Notes under the pieces: generated by a model | Databases searched by the model: none | What the model was told of the DNA's origin: nothing | Seen by the model: only the letters and a program-made list of their open reading frames with translations | NCBI GenBank assembly: GCA_027482795.1 | Contig: JAIXVS010000109.1 | Coordinates: forward strand, 1 to 9,236 | Source: Rhodobacter sp. | GTDB taxonomy: Bacteria > Pseudomonadota > Alphaproteobacteria > Rhodobacterales > Rhodobacteraceae | Direction of reading: 5' to 3' | DNA length: 9,236 bases | Shown here: in pieces, positions 1-6,216 of the stretch | Position numbering within the stretch: the stretch's first letter is position 1 | How the letters are laid out: every line of letters begins with the position of its first letter | Program-made: the position numbers and the translations under genes

Positions 1-1121
1 ATCAGGCGCAGGCGTTCAGCGCTGGCATCGCCGAACAGCGGCAGCAAGAATTCATATAGTTTCTTGCCAAAGCCCGGCAGGCGGCTTTGGGTTTTTTCGG
101 CCATGCGCGCCGCTTCCAAAAGCGGATCGCGCGCGCGCAAATGGGGGGGCATTTGTTCGTACAGCAGCCCTTCGCGGATACCATAGGCCGATACATCAAT
201 GCCGCTGGGCTGGGCGATCTGCACCAAGGCGCGCAGCACCTCGCAGGCAATGGGCACCAATTCCATACGTTCCGCCGAAGTGCCCGTGCGCGCGCGCAGG
301 CTGGCCAGATCAGATTTTGCAATCCAGTCCAGCGTTTCCAATAGCCCCGCCACATCCATGCGGTATTCGTGCAAAACTGTCAGCGGATAGCCGCGCCGTT
401 CCATATCCAGCCGCGCAATGACACGCCACGATCCGCCCACCAGATAAATCCGCTGACCTGCGCAAGACAATTCTGCCACGGCCGATTTGACCAAAGCGGC
501 AATATGCACCGCGCGCACGGCGGGGTCATCGGAATGCTGTTGCAGCCGAAACGGGCCCAGCGCGGTGGACAGGCGCGCGCCCACCTTCCCCTCGCCTATG
601 CGGGCCAGTTCCATCGAATTGCCGCCAATATCGCAGACCACACCTTCGGCCTGTGGCCAGCCCAAAAGCACGCCCTGCGCCGAAAGCCGCGCCTCTTCAT
701 CGCCGTCCACGATCAAAATCTTCAGACCCGTCTCGCGCAGAACCTCGGCATGAAATGCGGCCCCGTCAGAGGCTTCGCGCACCGCCGCCGTGCCCACGAC
801 AGTCAGGGTTTCCACCTCCATCCCCTTGGCCAGAAGGGCAAAACGGCGCAGTGCCGCCAGCGCACGCACGCGGCCGTCGGGGTTCAGCGCGCCCGTCTGC
901 GCCAGCCCCTTGCCAAGGCCGCACATCACCTTTTCATTAAAGAAATAGGCAGGGCTGCGCGCCGCGCCGTCAAACACCACCATACGGACAGAGTTTGACC
1001 CAACATCCACAACACCCACTTTCGAAAGCGCCCGCGCCGAAGGGTCTGCGAACAGATCACTGCCAAACGGCCCGCTTTTGCCGTTACGTGGCAGCAACAC
1101 CTTATGCCAAAACTTGCGCAT
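1..1121 (-). CDS. ppx: Exopolyphosphatase, Ppx/GppA family (3' end beyond the left edge)
   Basis: It hydrolyses terminal phosphate from polyphosphate (or pppGpp in GppA relatives) in the cytoplasm, opposing Ppk. The reading frame is open from an ATG at 1121-1119 to the window edge with no stop, giving 373 codons. Seen motifs of the actin/Hsp70-like phosphatase fold: DVGSNSVR (39-46, phosphate-1 loop), GTAAVREAS (110-118), DGDEEARLS (139-147), DIGGNSMEL (164-172, phosphate-2 loop), LVGGSWR (227-233) and YGIREGLL (313-320). The last visible residues, after about 340, look like the start of the HD-like C-terminal domain of long Ppx proteins, so the full protein is probably near 500 residues. The ATG lies inside the last codons of ppk (20-nt overlap) with GGGGA just upstream, which suggests translational coupling. 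Oddity: the usual GGGS of the second loop reads GGNS. Family call is firm; Ppx versus GppA specificity is inferred from the ppk neighbour. Confidence 0.93.
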   Translation of the reverse strand, partial: MRKFWHKVLLPRNGKSGPFGSDLFADPSARALSKVGVVDVGSNSVRMVVFDGAARSPAYFFNEKVMCGLGKGLAQTGALNPDGRVRALAALRRFALLAKGMEVETLTVVGTAAVREASDGAAFHAEVLRETGLKILIVDGDEEARLSAQGVLLGWPQAEGVVCDIGGNSMELARIGEGKVGARLSTALGPFRLQQHSDDPAVRAVHIAALVKSAVAELSCAGQRIYLVGGSWRVIARLDMERRGYPLTVLHEYRMDVAGLLETLDWIAKSDLASLRARTGTSAERMELVPIACEVLRALVQIAQPSGIDVSAYGIREGLLYEQMPPHLRARDPLLEAARMAEKTQSRLPGFGKKLYEFLLPLFGDASAERLRL

Positions 1122-3264
1122 CTTCCCCGCCTGCGGTGCCACGCCCCGAAAGCGATGGCGTTTCCATAAAAAATCTGTGGCAGTTAAAGGCGTTACCATC
1201 CGCTGGGGCAAGGTCGCGCTGATAGCTGCCGCTGGGCGACAATAGCCAACTTTGCGCTTCGTCCGCAAGGTTAGCGGCCATGATTTGCCGCACGATTTGA
1301 TCCTTTACTGTAGCGTTATTGATTTCGACCAGCGTTTCCACCCGCCGCGTCAGATTGCGCCCCATCCAATCGGCGGACGAGATGAACACGCGGCTGTTGC
1401 CCGATGGCAAGCCGCCACCATTGCCAAAGCAGACAATGCGCGAATGTTCCAAATAGCGCCCCACAACCGATTTGACGCGGATGTTTTCCGATAGCCCCTT
1501 TAACCCTGGGCGCAGCCCGCAAATGCCGCGCACGATCAGGTTGATCTTCACCCCTGCCCCGCTGGCGGCATAAAGCGCGTCAATCACTTCGGGTTCGATC
1601 AGCGAATTGACCTTGACCCAAATATCCGCAGGCCGCCCCGCGCGGGCATGATCCGCCTCGGCGGCGATCAATTCCAACAGGCGCGGTTTTAGCGAAATGG
1701 GCGAGATGGCCAAATTCTCTAGCCCTTGCGGCTGAACATAGCCCGAAAGGTAATTGAACACCCGCGTCGCATCGCGCCCCAAGGCTGCATCGCAGGTAAA
1801 GAACGACAAATCGGTATAAATCTTGGCCGTGATCGGGTGGTAATTGCCCGTCCCGTAATGGGTATAGGTGACCAGATTTTCGCCTTCACGCCGCACCACA
1901 GTGCTGATTTTGGCATGGGTTTTGTAATGGATAAACCCATACACCACATGCGCCCCCGCCCGTTCAAGGCGGCGCGACTGGCGGATATTGGCAGCCTCGT
2001 CAAAGCGGGCTTTCAACTCGACCAAGGCGGTCACAGACTTGCCCGCCTCGGCCGCCTCGCACAGGGCGGCCACAATCGGGCTGTCCCAAGACGTGCGATA
2101 CAGGGTCTGTTTAATCGCCAAAACATTGGGGTCGCGCGCCGCCTGTTCTAAAAAGCGAATGACCATGTCAAAGCTTTCATAGGGGTGATGCAGCAGCATG
2201 TCCTTTTGCTTAATGGCGGCAAACATATCGCCATCATGGTCTTCGATCCGTTCGGGCACACGCGGGGCAAAGGGCGGCCACAGCAAATCTGGGCGGCTCG
2301 ACAGCACCAGTTCTTTCAAATCTGCCACGCCCAGCAGCCCGCGCACCTCGACCATTTCATCGGGGGAAACGGCCAGTTCTTCCATAATCATTGCTTTTAA
2401 CTCTGGCGGCGCGCCAGAGCTGATCTTTAGCCGCACCACATCGCCGCGCCGCCGCCGTTTCAGCGCCGATTCAAATTCGCGCACCAAATCTTCGGCCTCG
2501 TCTTCCACTTCCAAATCGCTATCGCGCAGCACGCGAAACAGGCAGTGGCCACGGTCGGCGTAGCCTGGAAACAGCATATCCAAATGAATCAGCAGCAATT
2601 CTTCCAGCGGCAAAAACCGCGCCTCCCCCTCGCGCGAGGGTAGGGGCACAAAGCGGGCAATCTGCGTGGGAATAGGCAGCAGCGCCTTTAACGTGCGATG
2701 GTCGGTTTCGCGTTCCAACTCCAGCGCCAATGAAAAACCCGTGTTGGGGATAAAAGGAAACGGATGGGCAGGATCAATGGCCAGCGGGGACAGAACTGGA
2801 AACACCTTGGCCAAGAAATGCTCTTCCAGAAATTTGGTATCCTTGGCCGTCAGCTTGCTGCGGGTGCAGATGGTAATGCCCTTGGCCTCCATCAACTTGC
2901 GCAGCTTGTTGAACACCGCTTGCTGGGTGTGCATCAGGCGGCGCGCATTGGTTTGGATCAGCGCCAATTGTTCGGCAGGGCTGCGGCCATCTTCGGACAG
3001 GGTGGTGTTATTGGCCCGCACTTGGGCACGCAAACCCGCCACGCGCACGGTGAAAAACTCGTCCAAATTGGTCGCCGAAATCGACAAAAACCGCAGCCGT
3101 TCCAGCAGCGGCACGGCGGGGTTCGATGCCTCATCCAGCACGCGCCAATTGAACGCCAGCCAGCTGAGTTCGCGGTTGAAAAAGCGGCGCGGCCCCGTCA
3201 GGTCTGCGGCAGGCGCATCCACGGGGGCGGGAAAGGAGGCGTGCAGAAAATCGGCTTGGGTCAT
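1102..3264 (-). CDS. ppk: Polyphosphate kinase 1
   Basis: It reversibly transfers the gamma phosphate of ATP onto growing polyphosphate, through a phosphohistidine intermediate. From the ATG at 3264 the protein has 720 residues (E. coli Ppk has 688). Seen: the N-terminal domain opening NRELSWL (30-36), the middle domain with NLDEFF (66-71), and two phospholipase D-like C-terminal domains. These carry the expected histidines: H450 in the HAK motif and H607 in LEHSR, each exactly 15 residues later than E. coli H435 and H592. SSADWMGRN follows near 629-637. Start choice: the frame also opens at a TTG (3282), which would add six residues. Neither start has a clear Shine-Dalgarno sequence. I prefer the ATG because the added residues are not conserved-looking. 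The gene follows hdaA after 45 nt and overlaps ppx by 20 nt, as expected in one operon. No key residue is missing. Confidence 0.96.
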   Translation of the reverse strand: MTQADFLHASFPAPVDAPAADLTGPRRFFNRELSWLAFNWRVLDEASNPAVPLLERLRFLSISATNLDEFFTVRVAGLRAQVRANNTTLSEDGRSPAEQLALIQTNARRLMHTQQAVFNKLRKLMEAKGITICTRSKLTAKDTKFLEEHFLAKVFPVLSPLAIDPAHPFPFIPNTGFSLALELERETDHRTLKALLPIPTQIARFVPLPSREGEARFLPLEELLLIHLDMLFPGYADRGHCLFRVLRDSDLEVEDEAEDLVREFESALKRRRRGDVVRLKISSGAPPELKAMIMEELAVSPDEMVEVRGLLGVADLKELVLSSRPDLLWPPFAPRVPERIEDHDGDMFAAIKQKDMLLHHPYESFDMVIRFLEQAARDPNVLAIKQTLYRTSWDSPIVAALCEAAEAGKSVTALVELKARFDEAANIRQSRRLERAGAHVVYGFIHYKTHAKISTVVRREGENLVTYTHYGTGNYHPITAKIYTDLSFFTCDAALGRDATRVFNYLSGYVQPQGLENLAISPISLKPRLLELIAAEADHARAGRPADIWVKVNSLIEPEVIDALYAASGAGVKINLIVRGICGLRPGLKGLSENIRVKSVVGRYLEHSRIVCFGNGGGLPSGNSRVFISSADWMGRNLTRRVETLVEINNATVKDQIVRQIMAANLADEAQSWLLSPSGSYQRDLAPADGNAFNCHRFFMETPSLSGRGTAGGEDAQVLA

Positions 3265-3309
3265 GGGCGGGGCTTTATGCAAAAGATGTGACGGGGAGGT
3301 GACAGCTTG

Positions 3310-4011
3310 TCAGCCCACTGCGTCCTTGTCCAGCGCATCCTTGTCCAGCGCGGGCTTATCCAGCATATCAGCCGCCAGCGCGCGGGTCACCGAGCGCCCC
3401 TGCGCCAAGGCCCGCGCATCGAGTGCCGCCACAATATCGCGCGCAGCCCCAATGCTGCGGTCAATGCGCGGGGCAAGATAGGCAATCAGGTTGGGCGGCA
3501 CGGTGATTTGGCGGTCGGCAAACAGTTTCACCAAAACCGCAGCGATCAGGCTTTCATCAGGGGCGGCAAGCTGGGTGATGGGCATGGCCTGCATACGGCT
3601 GAAAAGATCAGGCAGCACCAGCCCCCAATCGCGCGGCGGCGTGCGGGCGGTAATCAGCAAATGCCCCGCATTAGACATCAGATTATGCAGATGAAACAGC
3701 GCCTCTTCGCCCGCGCGCGGCAGGGCATGGGCATCTTCCACCACCACCGCCCCCGCGCTGGCCAGACCCAGCAAATCGGCGCTGGCCAACCCCGCCGCGC
3801 CCACCATCTGCGCGCCCGACATGCCCGCCCAAATATGCGCCAAATGCGTCTTACCCGCGCCCTGCGGGCCAATCAGCAGCATCCGCCCTGATGGCCAGCC
3901 TTGCCAGCCATCCACCATTGCCAAAGCGGCGCGGTTGCTGGCGGACGGAAAAAAATCATCCCGCGCAAAGCCGTTTCGCTGGCCCAGATCAAAGGCAAGC
4001 TGCCCGCTCAT
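3310..4011 (-). CDS. hdaA: DnaA-like AAA+ protein HdaA (regulatory inactivation of DnaA)
   Basis: HdaA/Hda proteins bind the DNA polymerase sliding clamp and stimulate ATP hydrolysis by DnaA, preventing re-initiation of replication. The 233-residue length fits an AAA+ domain without the DNA-binding domain of DnaA. Seen: an N-terminal clamp-binding-like motif QLAFDL (4-9), Walker A GPQGAGKT (48-55), Walker B VVVEDAHA (89-96), sensor I region LLITARTPP (118-126), box VII DLFSRM with likely arginine finger R139, and sensor II-like RSIGAARD (185-192). The ATG lies 9 nt after the transporter stop. AAGG overlapping that stop codon can serve as ribosome binding site, implying coupling. The C terminus ends in three five-residue repeats (LDKPA, LDKDA, LDKDA) encoded by 15-bp DNA repeats, which looks like a lineage-specific tail. 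The alternative is another DnaA/Hda paralogue such as a chromosomal replication initiator-like ATPase, but the clamp motif favours HdaA. Confidence 0.9.
   Translation of the reverse strand: MSGQLAFDLGQRNGFARDDFFPSASNRAALAMVDGWQGWPSGRMLLIGPQGAGKTHLAHIWAGMSGAQMVGAAGLASADLLGLASAGAVVVEDAHALPRAGEEALFHLHNLMSNAGHLLITARTPPRDWGLVLPDLFSRMQAMPITQLAAPDESLIAAVLVKLFADRQITVPPNLIAYLAPRIDRSIGAARDIVAALDARALAQGRSVTRALAADMLDKPALDKDALDKDAVG
3320..3364 (-). repeat. Three 15-bp in-frame tandem repeats at the end of hdaA
   Basis: Units at 3320-3334, 3335-3349 and 3350-3364 encode, in translation order, LDKPA, LDKDA and LDKDA. The two units nearest the stop differ at a single base (position 3 of the unit: g versus a). 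The third, most internal unit is more diverged. The repeats occupy the last residues of HdaA, after the sensor II region, so copy number could probably change without touching the ATPase core. Confidence 0.85.
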
Positions 4012-4020
4012 ACCCGCGCC

Positions 4021-5103
4021 TTAGGATTGGTCATCGTTTTGCGCAGCACTGCCCGCCACGCCCTTGTACAAAAGGCTGGCCTGATACTGTTCAATCCCAA
4101 AGCGGGTAAACACGCCAATGGCGGCGGCCACAGGAACGGCCACCAGCATCCCCGCAAAGCCAAACAGGCTGCCAAAGGCCGACAGCGCAAAGATCAGCCA
4201 GACAGGATGCAGCCCCACCGAATTACCCACCAGTTTTGGGGTTAGGATATTGCCCTCAACAAATTGCCCAAAGGCGAAAATGCCCGCAATCATCCCGATA
4301 GACAGCCAGTCGCCCCAGAATTGGAACAAGGCAAGGCCAATCGCCAAGCTGCCACCCACCAGCGATCCGACATAGGGAATAAACGTGATCGCCCCCGCAA
4401 TCGCGCCCACAACAAGACCAAACTGCAACCCCGCCAGCATCAGCGCCAGCGCATAAAACGTGCCCAGCAGCGCGCAAACCGAAAGCTGCCCGCGCACGAA
4501 TGCGGCCAACGCGCTGTCAATCTCGCGGGCAAGGCGGCGGATCGTGGGGGCATGATCGCGCGGCAACATCTGGTCGATACGGGCGATCATATGATCCCAA
4601 TCCATCAGCATGTAAAAGGTCACCACAGGCACGACGACGATGAACACCACGGCCGAGACGATGCCCAGCGCGCTGGACAAAATCCCCTGCACCAACTCGC
4701 CCCCGCGCGATTGAATGGTCGCGCCCAGTTCCGCCAGCGACTGGCGGATGGTCGAGGTATTGTCGGCCAGATCAGGAAACTGGGTCAGCAAAAACCCCTG
4801 CAAACGCTGCGCAATATCGGGGGCAGATTGGATCAACCCCGTGGTCTGCTGGATCAAGAGCGGCACCACGGCCAGCAGCAGCAGCACCAAACTCAGCACC
4901 GCTGTGATGGTAATCACCGCTGTCGCGGCCACACGGCTTAACCCCGCGCGCTGCAAGCGGTCGGCCACAGGGTCAAGAAAATAGGCGAGCGCCCCGCCCA
5001 CCAAAAACGGCAAAATCACCCCGCCCAGCACGTATAGCAGCCCAAAAACCAAGGCCAAAACCACCAGCCACACCTGCGCCTGCGTTCGAACGGGCCATGC
5101 CAT
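4021..5103 (-). CDS. AI-2E family transporter (PF01594-type membrane permease)
   Basis: This is a 360-residue polytopic inner-membrane protein. Hydrophobic stretches lie roughly at 10-44 (two helices), 60-86, 145-168, 205-250 (two helices), 265-285 and 300-334, matching the seven to eight helices of the family. The family signature is present at 282-300: FVEGNILTPKLVG followed by LHP, then the glycine-rich last helices with FGFAGMLVAVP. Family members have been linked to autoinducer-2 export (TqsA/YdiK type) or Na+/H+ exchange, but substrate cannot be read from sequence; the name is only a family label. The start ATG has a strong AGGAGG seven nt upstream (5111-5116). It is the first gene of the tight group with hdaA, ppk and ppx, and lies 81 nt after the RNase-like gene. 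The central soluble part (about 87-144 and 170-200) is typical in length. No sign of truncation. Confidence 0.93.
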   Translation of the reverse strand: MAWPVRTQAQVWLVVLALVFGLLYVLGGVILPFLVGGALAYFLDPVADRLQRAGLSRVAATAVITITAVLSLVLLLLAVVPLLIQQTTGLIQSAPDIAQRLQGFLLTQFPDLADNTSTIRQSLAELGATIQSRGGELVQGILSSALGIVSAVVFIVVVPVVTFYMLMDWDHMIARIDQMLPRDHAPTIRRLAREIDSALAAFVRGQLSVCALLGTFYALALMLAGLQFGLVVGAIAGAITFIPYVGSLVGGSLAIGLALFQFWGDWLSIGMIAGIFAFGQFVEGNILTPKLVGNSVGLHPVWLIFALSAFGSLFGFAGMLVAVPVAAAIGVFTRFGIEQYQASLLYKGVAGSAAQNDDQS

Positions 5104-5110
5104 AGGGAAG

Positions 5111-5162
5111 CCTCCTGTAGGGGTTATGGAGGTGATATAGGGCGGATGGGGGTGGGGCGCAA
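5111..5162 (-). promoter_or_regulatory. Possible promoter and ribosome binding site for the transporter-hdaA-ppk-ppx operon
   Basis: On the minus strand TTGCGC (5162-5157), a 17-nt spacer and TATATC (5139-5134) resemble a weak sigma-70 type promoter (3/6 and 4/6 matches). AGGAGG (5116-5111) follows at good distance from the ATG. The ribosome binding site is clear; the promoter is only suggestive, and its -35 overlaps the hairpin at 5155-5177. Read-through from the upstream RNase-like gene is an alternative. Confidence 0.3.
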
Positions 5163-5177
5163 CTGTTAGGTGCGCCC
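5155..5177 (-). terminator. GC-rich hairpin just after the RNase-like gene, possible weak terminator or attenuator
   Basis: A perfect 7-bp stem (GGGCGCA at 5155-5161 paired with TGCGCCC at 5171-5177) encloses a 9-nt loop, starting 7 nt after the stop codon of the upstream minus-strand gene. No T-run follows on the minus strand, so it is not a canonical intrinsic terminator; it may only pause polymerase or protect an mRNA end. Confidence 0.35.
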
Positions 5178-5184
5178 GCCCCGC

Positions 5185-6096
5185 CTACGCCCTCGGCTCT
5201 AGCAGCGTCACCCCATCCCCCGCCATAAACCCCTTTTGCTTTAGCAAATGACGTGCGGATGGTGCATCGCGGAAGTGGTCGTTCGAGATGATGATCAGCC
5301 CCTCGGCGCGGGCGATGTCAATCAGCACGGGGTCGGCCTGTGTGCCTTTGTCCACCACCAGCACATCGGCGGCGGTGGGCAGGCGGGCGGCCAGATCGTC
5401 ATGGTTCATAAACCGCCCCTCAAGGCGGTGGCCAGCGTTTGCGTCAAACACCACGCCGGCCGCCACGCCGCGGGCCTTGAGCGCGGCCAGAACTTGGGTC
5501 AGCGGGCGCAGGGATGGGGCATCCGCCGTGCCTGCGTCCACCTCCCAATTCATCACATTCGATCCGTCGATCAGCACCAAATCCTCGCGGTAACTGTCTG
5601 GCGGCATGACATCGGCGAACAGAGGGCGGGCGATCACGGCGGTTGCGCGCCATTCGTGCATTTCGCGCGATTTGAACAGGGGCTTGCCATCCCGCCCTGT
5701 GCCCGAAAGGTATTGCTGCACCTCGCGCACGGCGCGCAGGTTCACCAGCGCATTGGCCGCACCAAACCGCTGCGCCGCCGCGCGTTTCAGCCGTGCCTCC
5801 TGCCCTGCGCCGCCGTCGACGCGCACTTCACCCAGTTCGGTTAGGCTGTAGCCCGCGATTTGCGCCCCCTCGGTCACCGCAAAAATCCCACCGCGCTGAT
5901 GCAAATCTAACACGCGCTCGCGCTGCGGACGCATGTCGCGGTGCGGCTTTAGCCTGCGCCGAAAAGGGCGCGAATAGCGGGGGCCATGGGGGCGGGGCTG
6001 TGCGGATTTTCGCCCATTGCGCCAGCGCGCAAAGACATAAGCCAGCGCCAGCAGTGCGGATAACATCATCAGCGGGGTCAACAGCAGATCTTGCAC
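5185..6096 (-). CDS. Membrane-anchored Zc3h12a/NYN-type PIN-like ribonuclease-like protein
   Basis: The 303-residue protein has an N-terminal hydrophobic helix (about 5-24), followed by a basic, Pro/Arg-rich stretch (24-60), which predicts a cytoplasmic body tethered to the inner membrane. The C-terminal half (about 172-285) resembles the Zc3h12a/Regnase-1 PIN-like nuclease domain: LVLIDGSNV (173-181, metal-binding D177 and N180), VFDAN (216-220), KGTQADP with D255, and ISNDHFRD (270-277). These acidic residues match the expected metal site, so RNase activity is likely but inferred. The middle part (about 70-121, AGYSLTELGEV then RFGAANALVNLR) faintly recalls YbjQ-like small domains; I do not assign it. 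Start choice: a GTG at 6096 with GAAAGG (6108-6103) six nt upstream puts the membrane helix at the very N terminus. The frame extends to a TTG at 6177, but that would run through the divergent promoter region. RNA target unknown. Confidence 0.78.
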   Translation of the reverse strand: MQDLLLTPLMMLSALLALAYVFARWRNGRKSAQPRPHGPRYSRPFRRRLKPHRDMRPQRERVLDLHQRGGIFAVTEGAQIAGYSLTELGEVRVDGGAGQEARLKRAAAQRFGAANALVNLRAVREVQQYLSGTGRDGKPLFKSREMHEWRATAVIARPLFADVMPPDSYREDLVLIDGSNVMNWEVDAGTADAPSLRPLTQVLAALKARGVAAGVVFDANAGHRLEGRFMNHDDLAARLPTAADVLVVDKGTQADPVLIDIARAEGLIIISNDHFRDAPSARHLLKQKGFMAGDGVTLLEPRA

Positions 6097-6102
6097 AGCG
6101 CA

Positions 6103-6108
6103 CCTTTC
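6103..6108 (-). promoter_or_regulatory. Ribosome binding site deciding the GTG start of the RNase-like gene
   Basis: GAAAGG on the minus strand lies six nt before the GTG at 6096-6094. No comparable site precedes the in-frame TTG further upstream, so this supports the 303-residue form. Confidence 0.55.
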
Positions 6109-6109
6109 A

Positions 6110-6142
6110 CCAAACTTGCCCCCAATTAGCCGCCAAGTTTGG
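6110..6142. promoter_or_regulatory. Perfect 9-bp inverted repeat in the divergent RNase-like gene / proS spacer
   Basis: CCAAACTTG (6110-6118) and CAAGTTTGG (6134-6142) are exact reverse complements separated by 15 nt. The repeat lies in the 120-nt spacer between the two divergent genes. One arm abuts the ribosome binding site of the RNase-like gene. It could be a dimeric repressor operator or, if transcribed on the minus strand, a 5'-UTR stem-loop. The rest of the spacer holds TTGACG (6150-6155), an eight-C run (6168-6175) and a weak TGGACT (6161-6166) / TAACAA (6185-6190) promoter candidate for proS; none is convincing alone. Confidence 0.5.
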
Positions 6143-6216
6143 CAAAAATTTGACGCGTACTGGACTTCCCCCCCCAATCCCCGCTAACAAAGCGCAAACA
6201 TTTATGAGGCCGCACC

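Noticed and set aside
2..355. A 117-codon minus-strand frame at the left edge
   Set aside because: It is an alternative frame inside ppx. The true frame there continues the Ppx protein with recognisable sequence and is open to the window edge.
369..998. A 209-codon plus-strand open frame over ppx
   Set aside because: It is antisense to clear Ppx/GppA motifs, and its His/Arg/Gln-rich composition is typical of a shadow frame in GC-rich DNA.
2666..3481. A 271-codon plus-strand open frame across the ppk/hdaA junction
   Set aside because: It lies antisense to conserved Ppk sequence and the HdaA C terminus, has Ser/Arg-rich low-information composition, and spans two real genes.
4264..4941. A 225-codon plus-strand open frame over the transporter
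   Set aside because: It is antisense to the AI-2E family membrane helices, and its Gln/Arg/His-rich product matches no fold; a shadow frame.
6097..6177. N-terminal extension of the RNase-like protein to the TTG at 6177
   Set aside because: It would place 27 non-hydrophobic residues before the membrane helix and run through the divergent promoter spacer, with no ribosome binding site. The GTG at 6096 has one.
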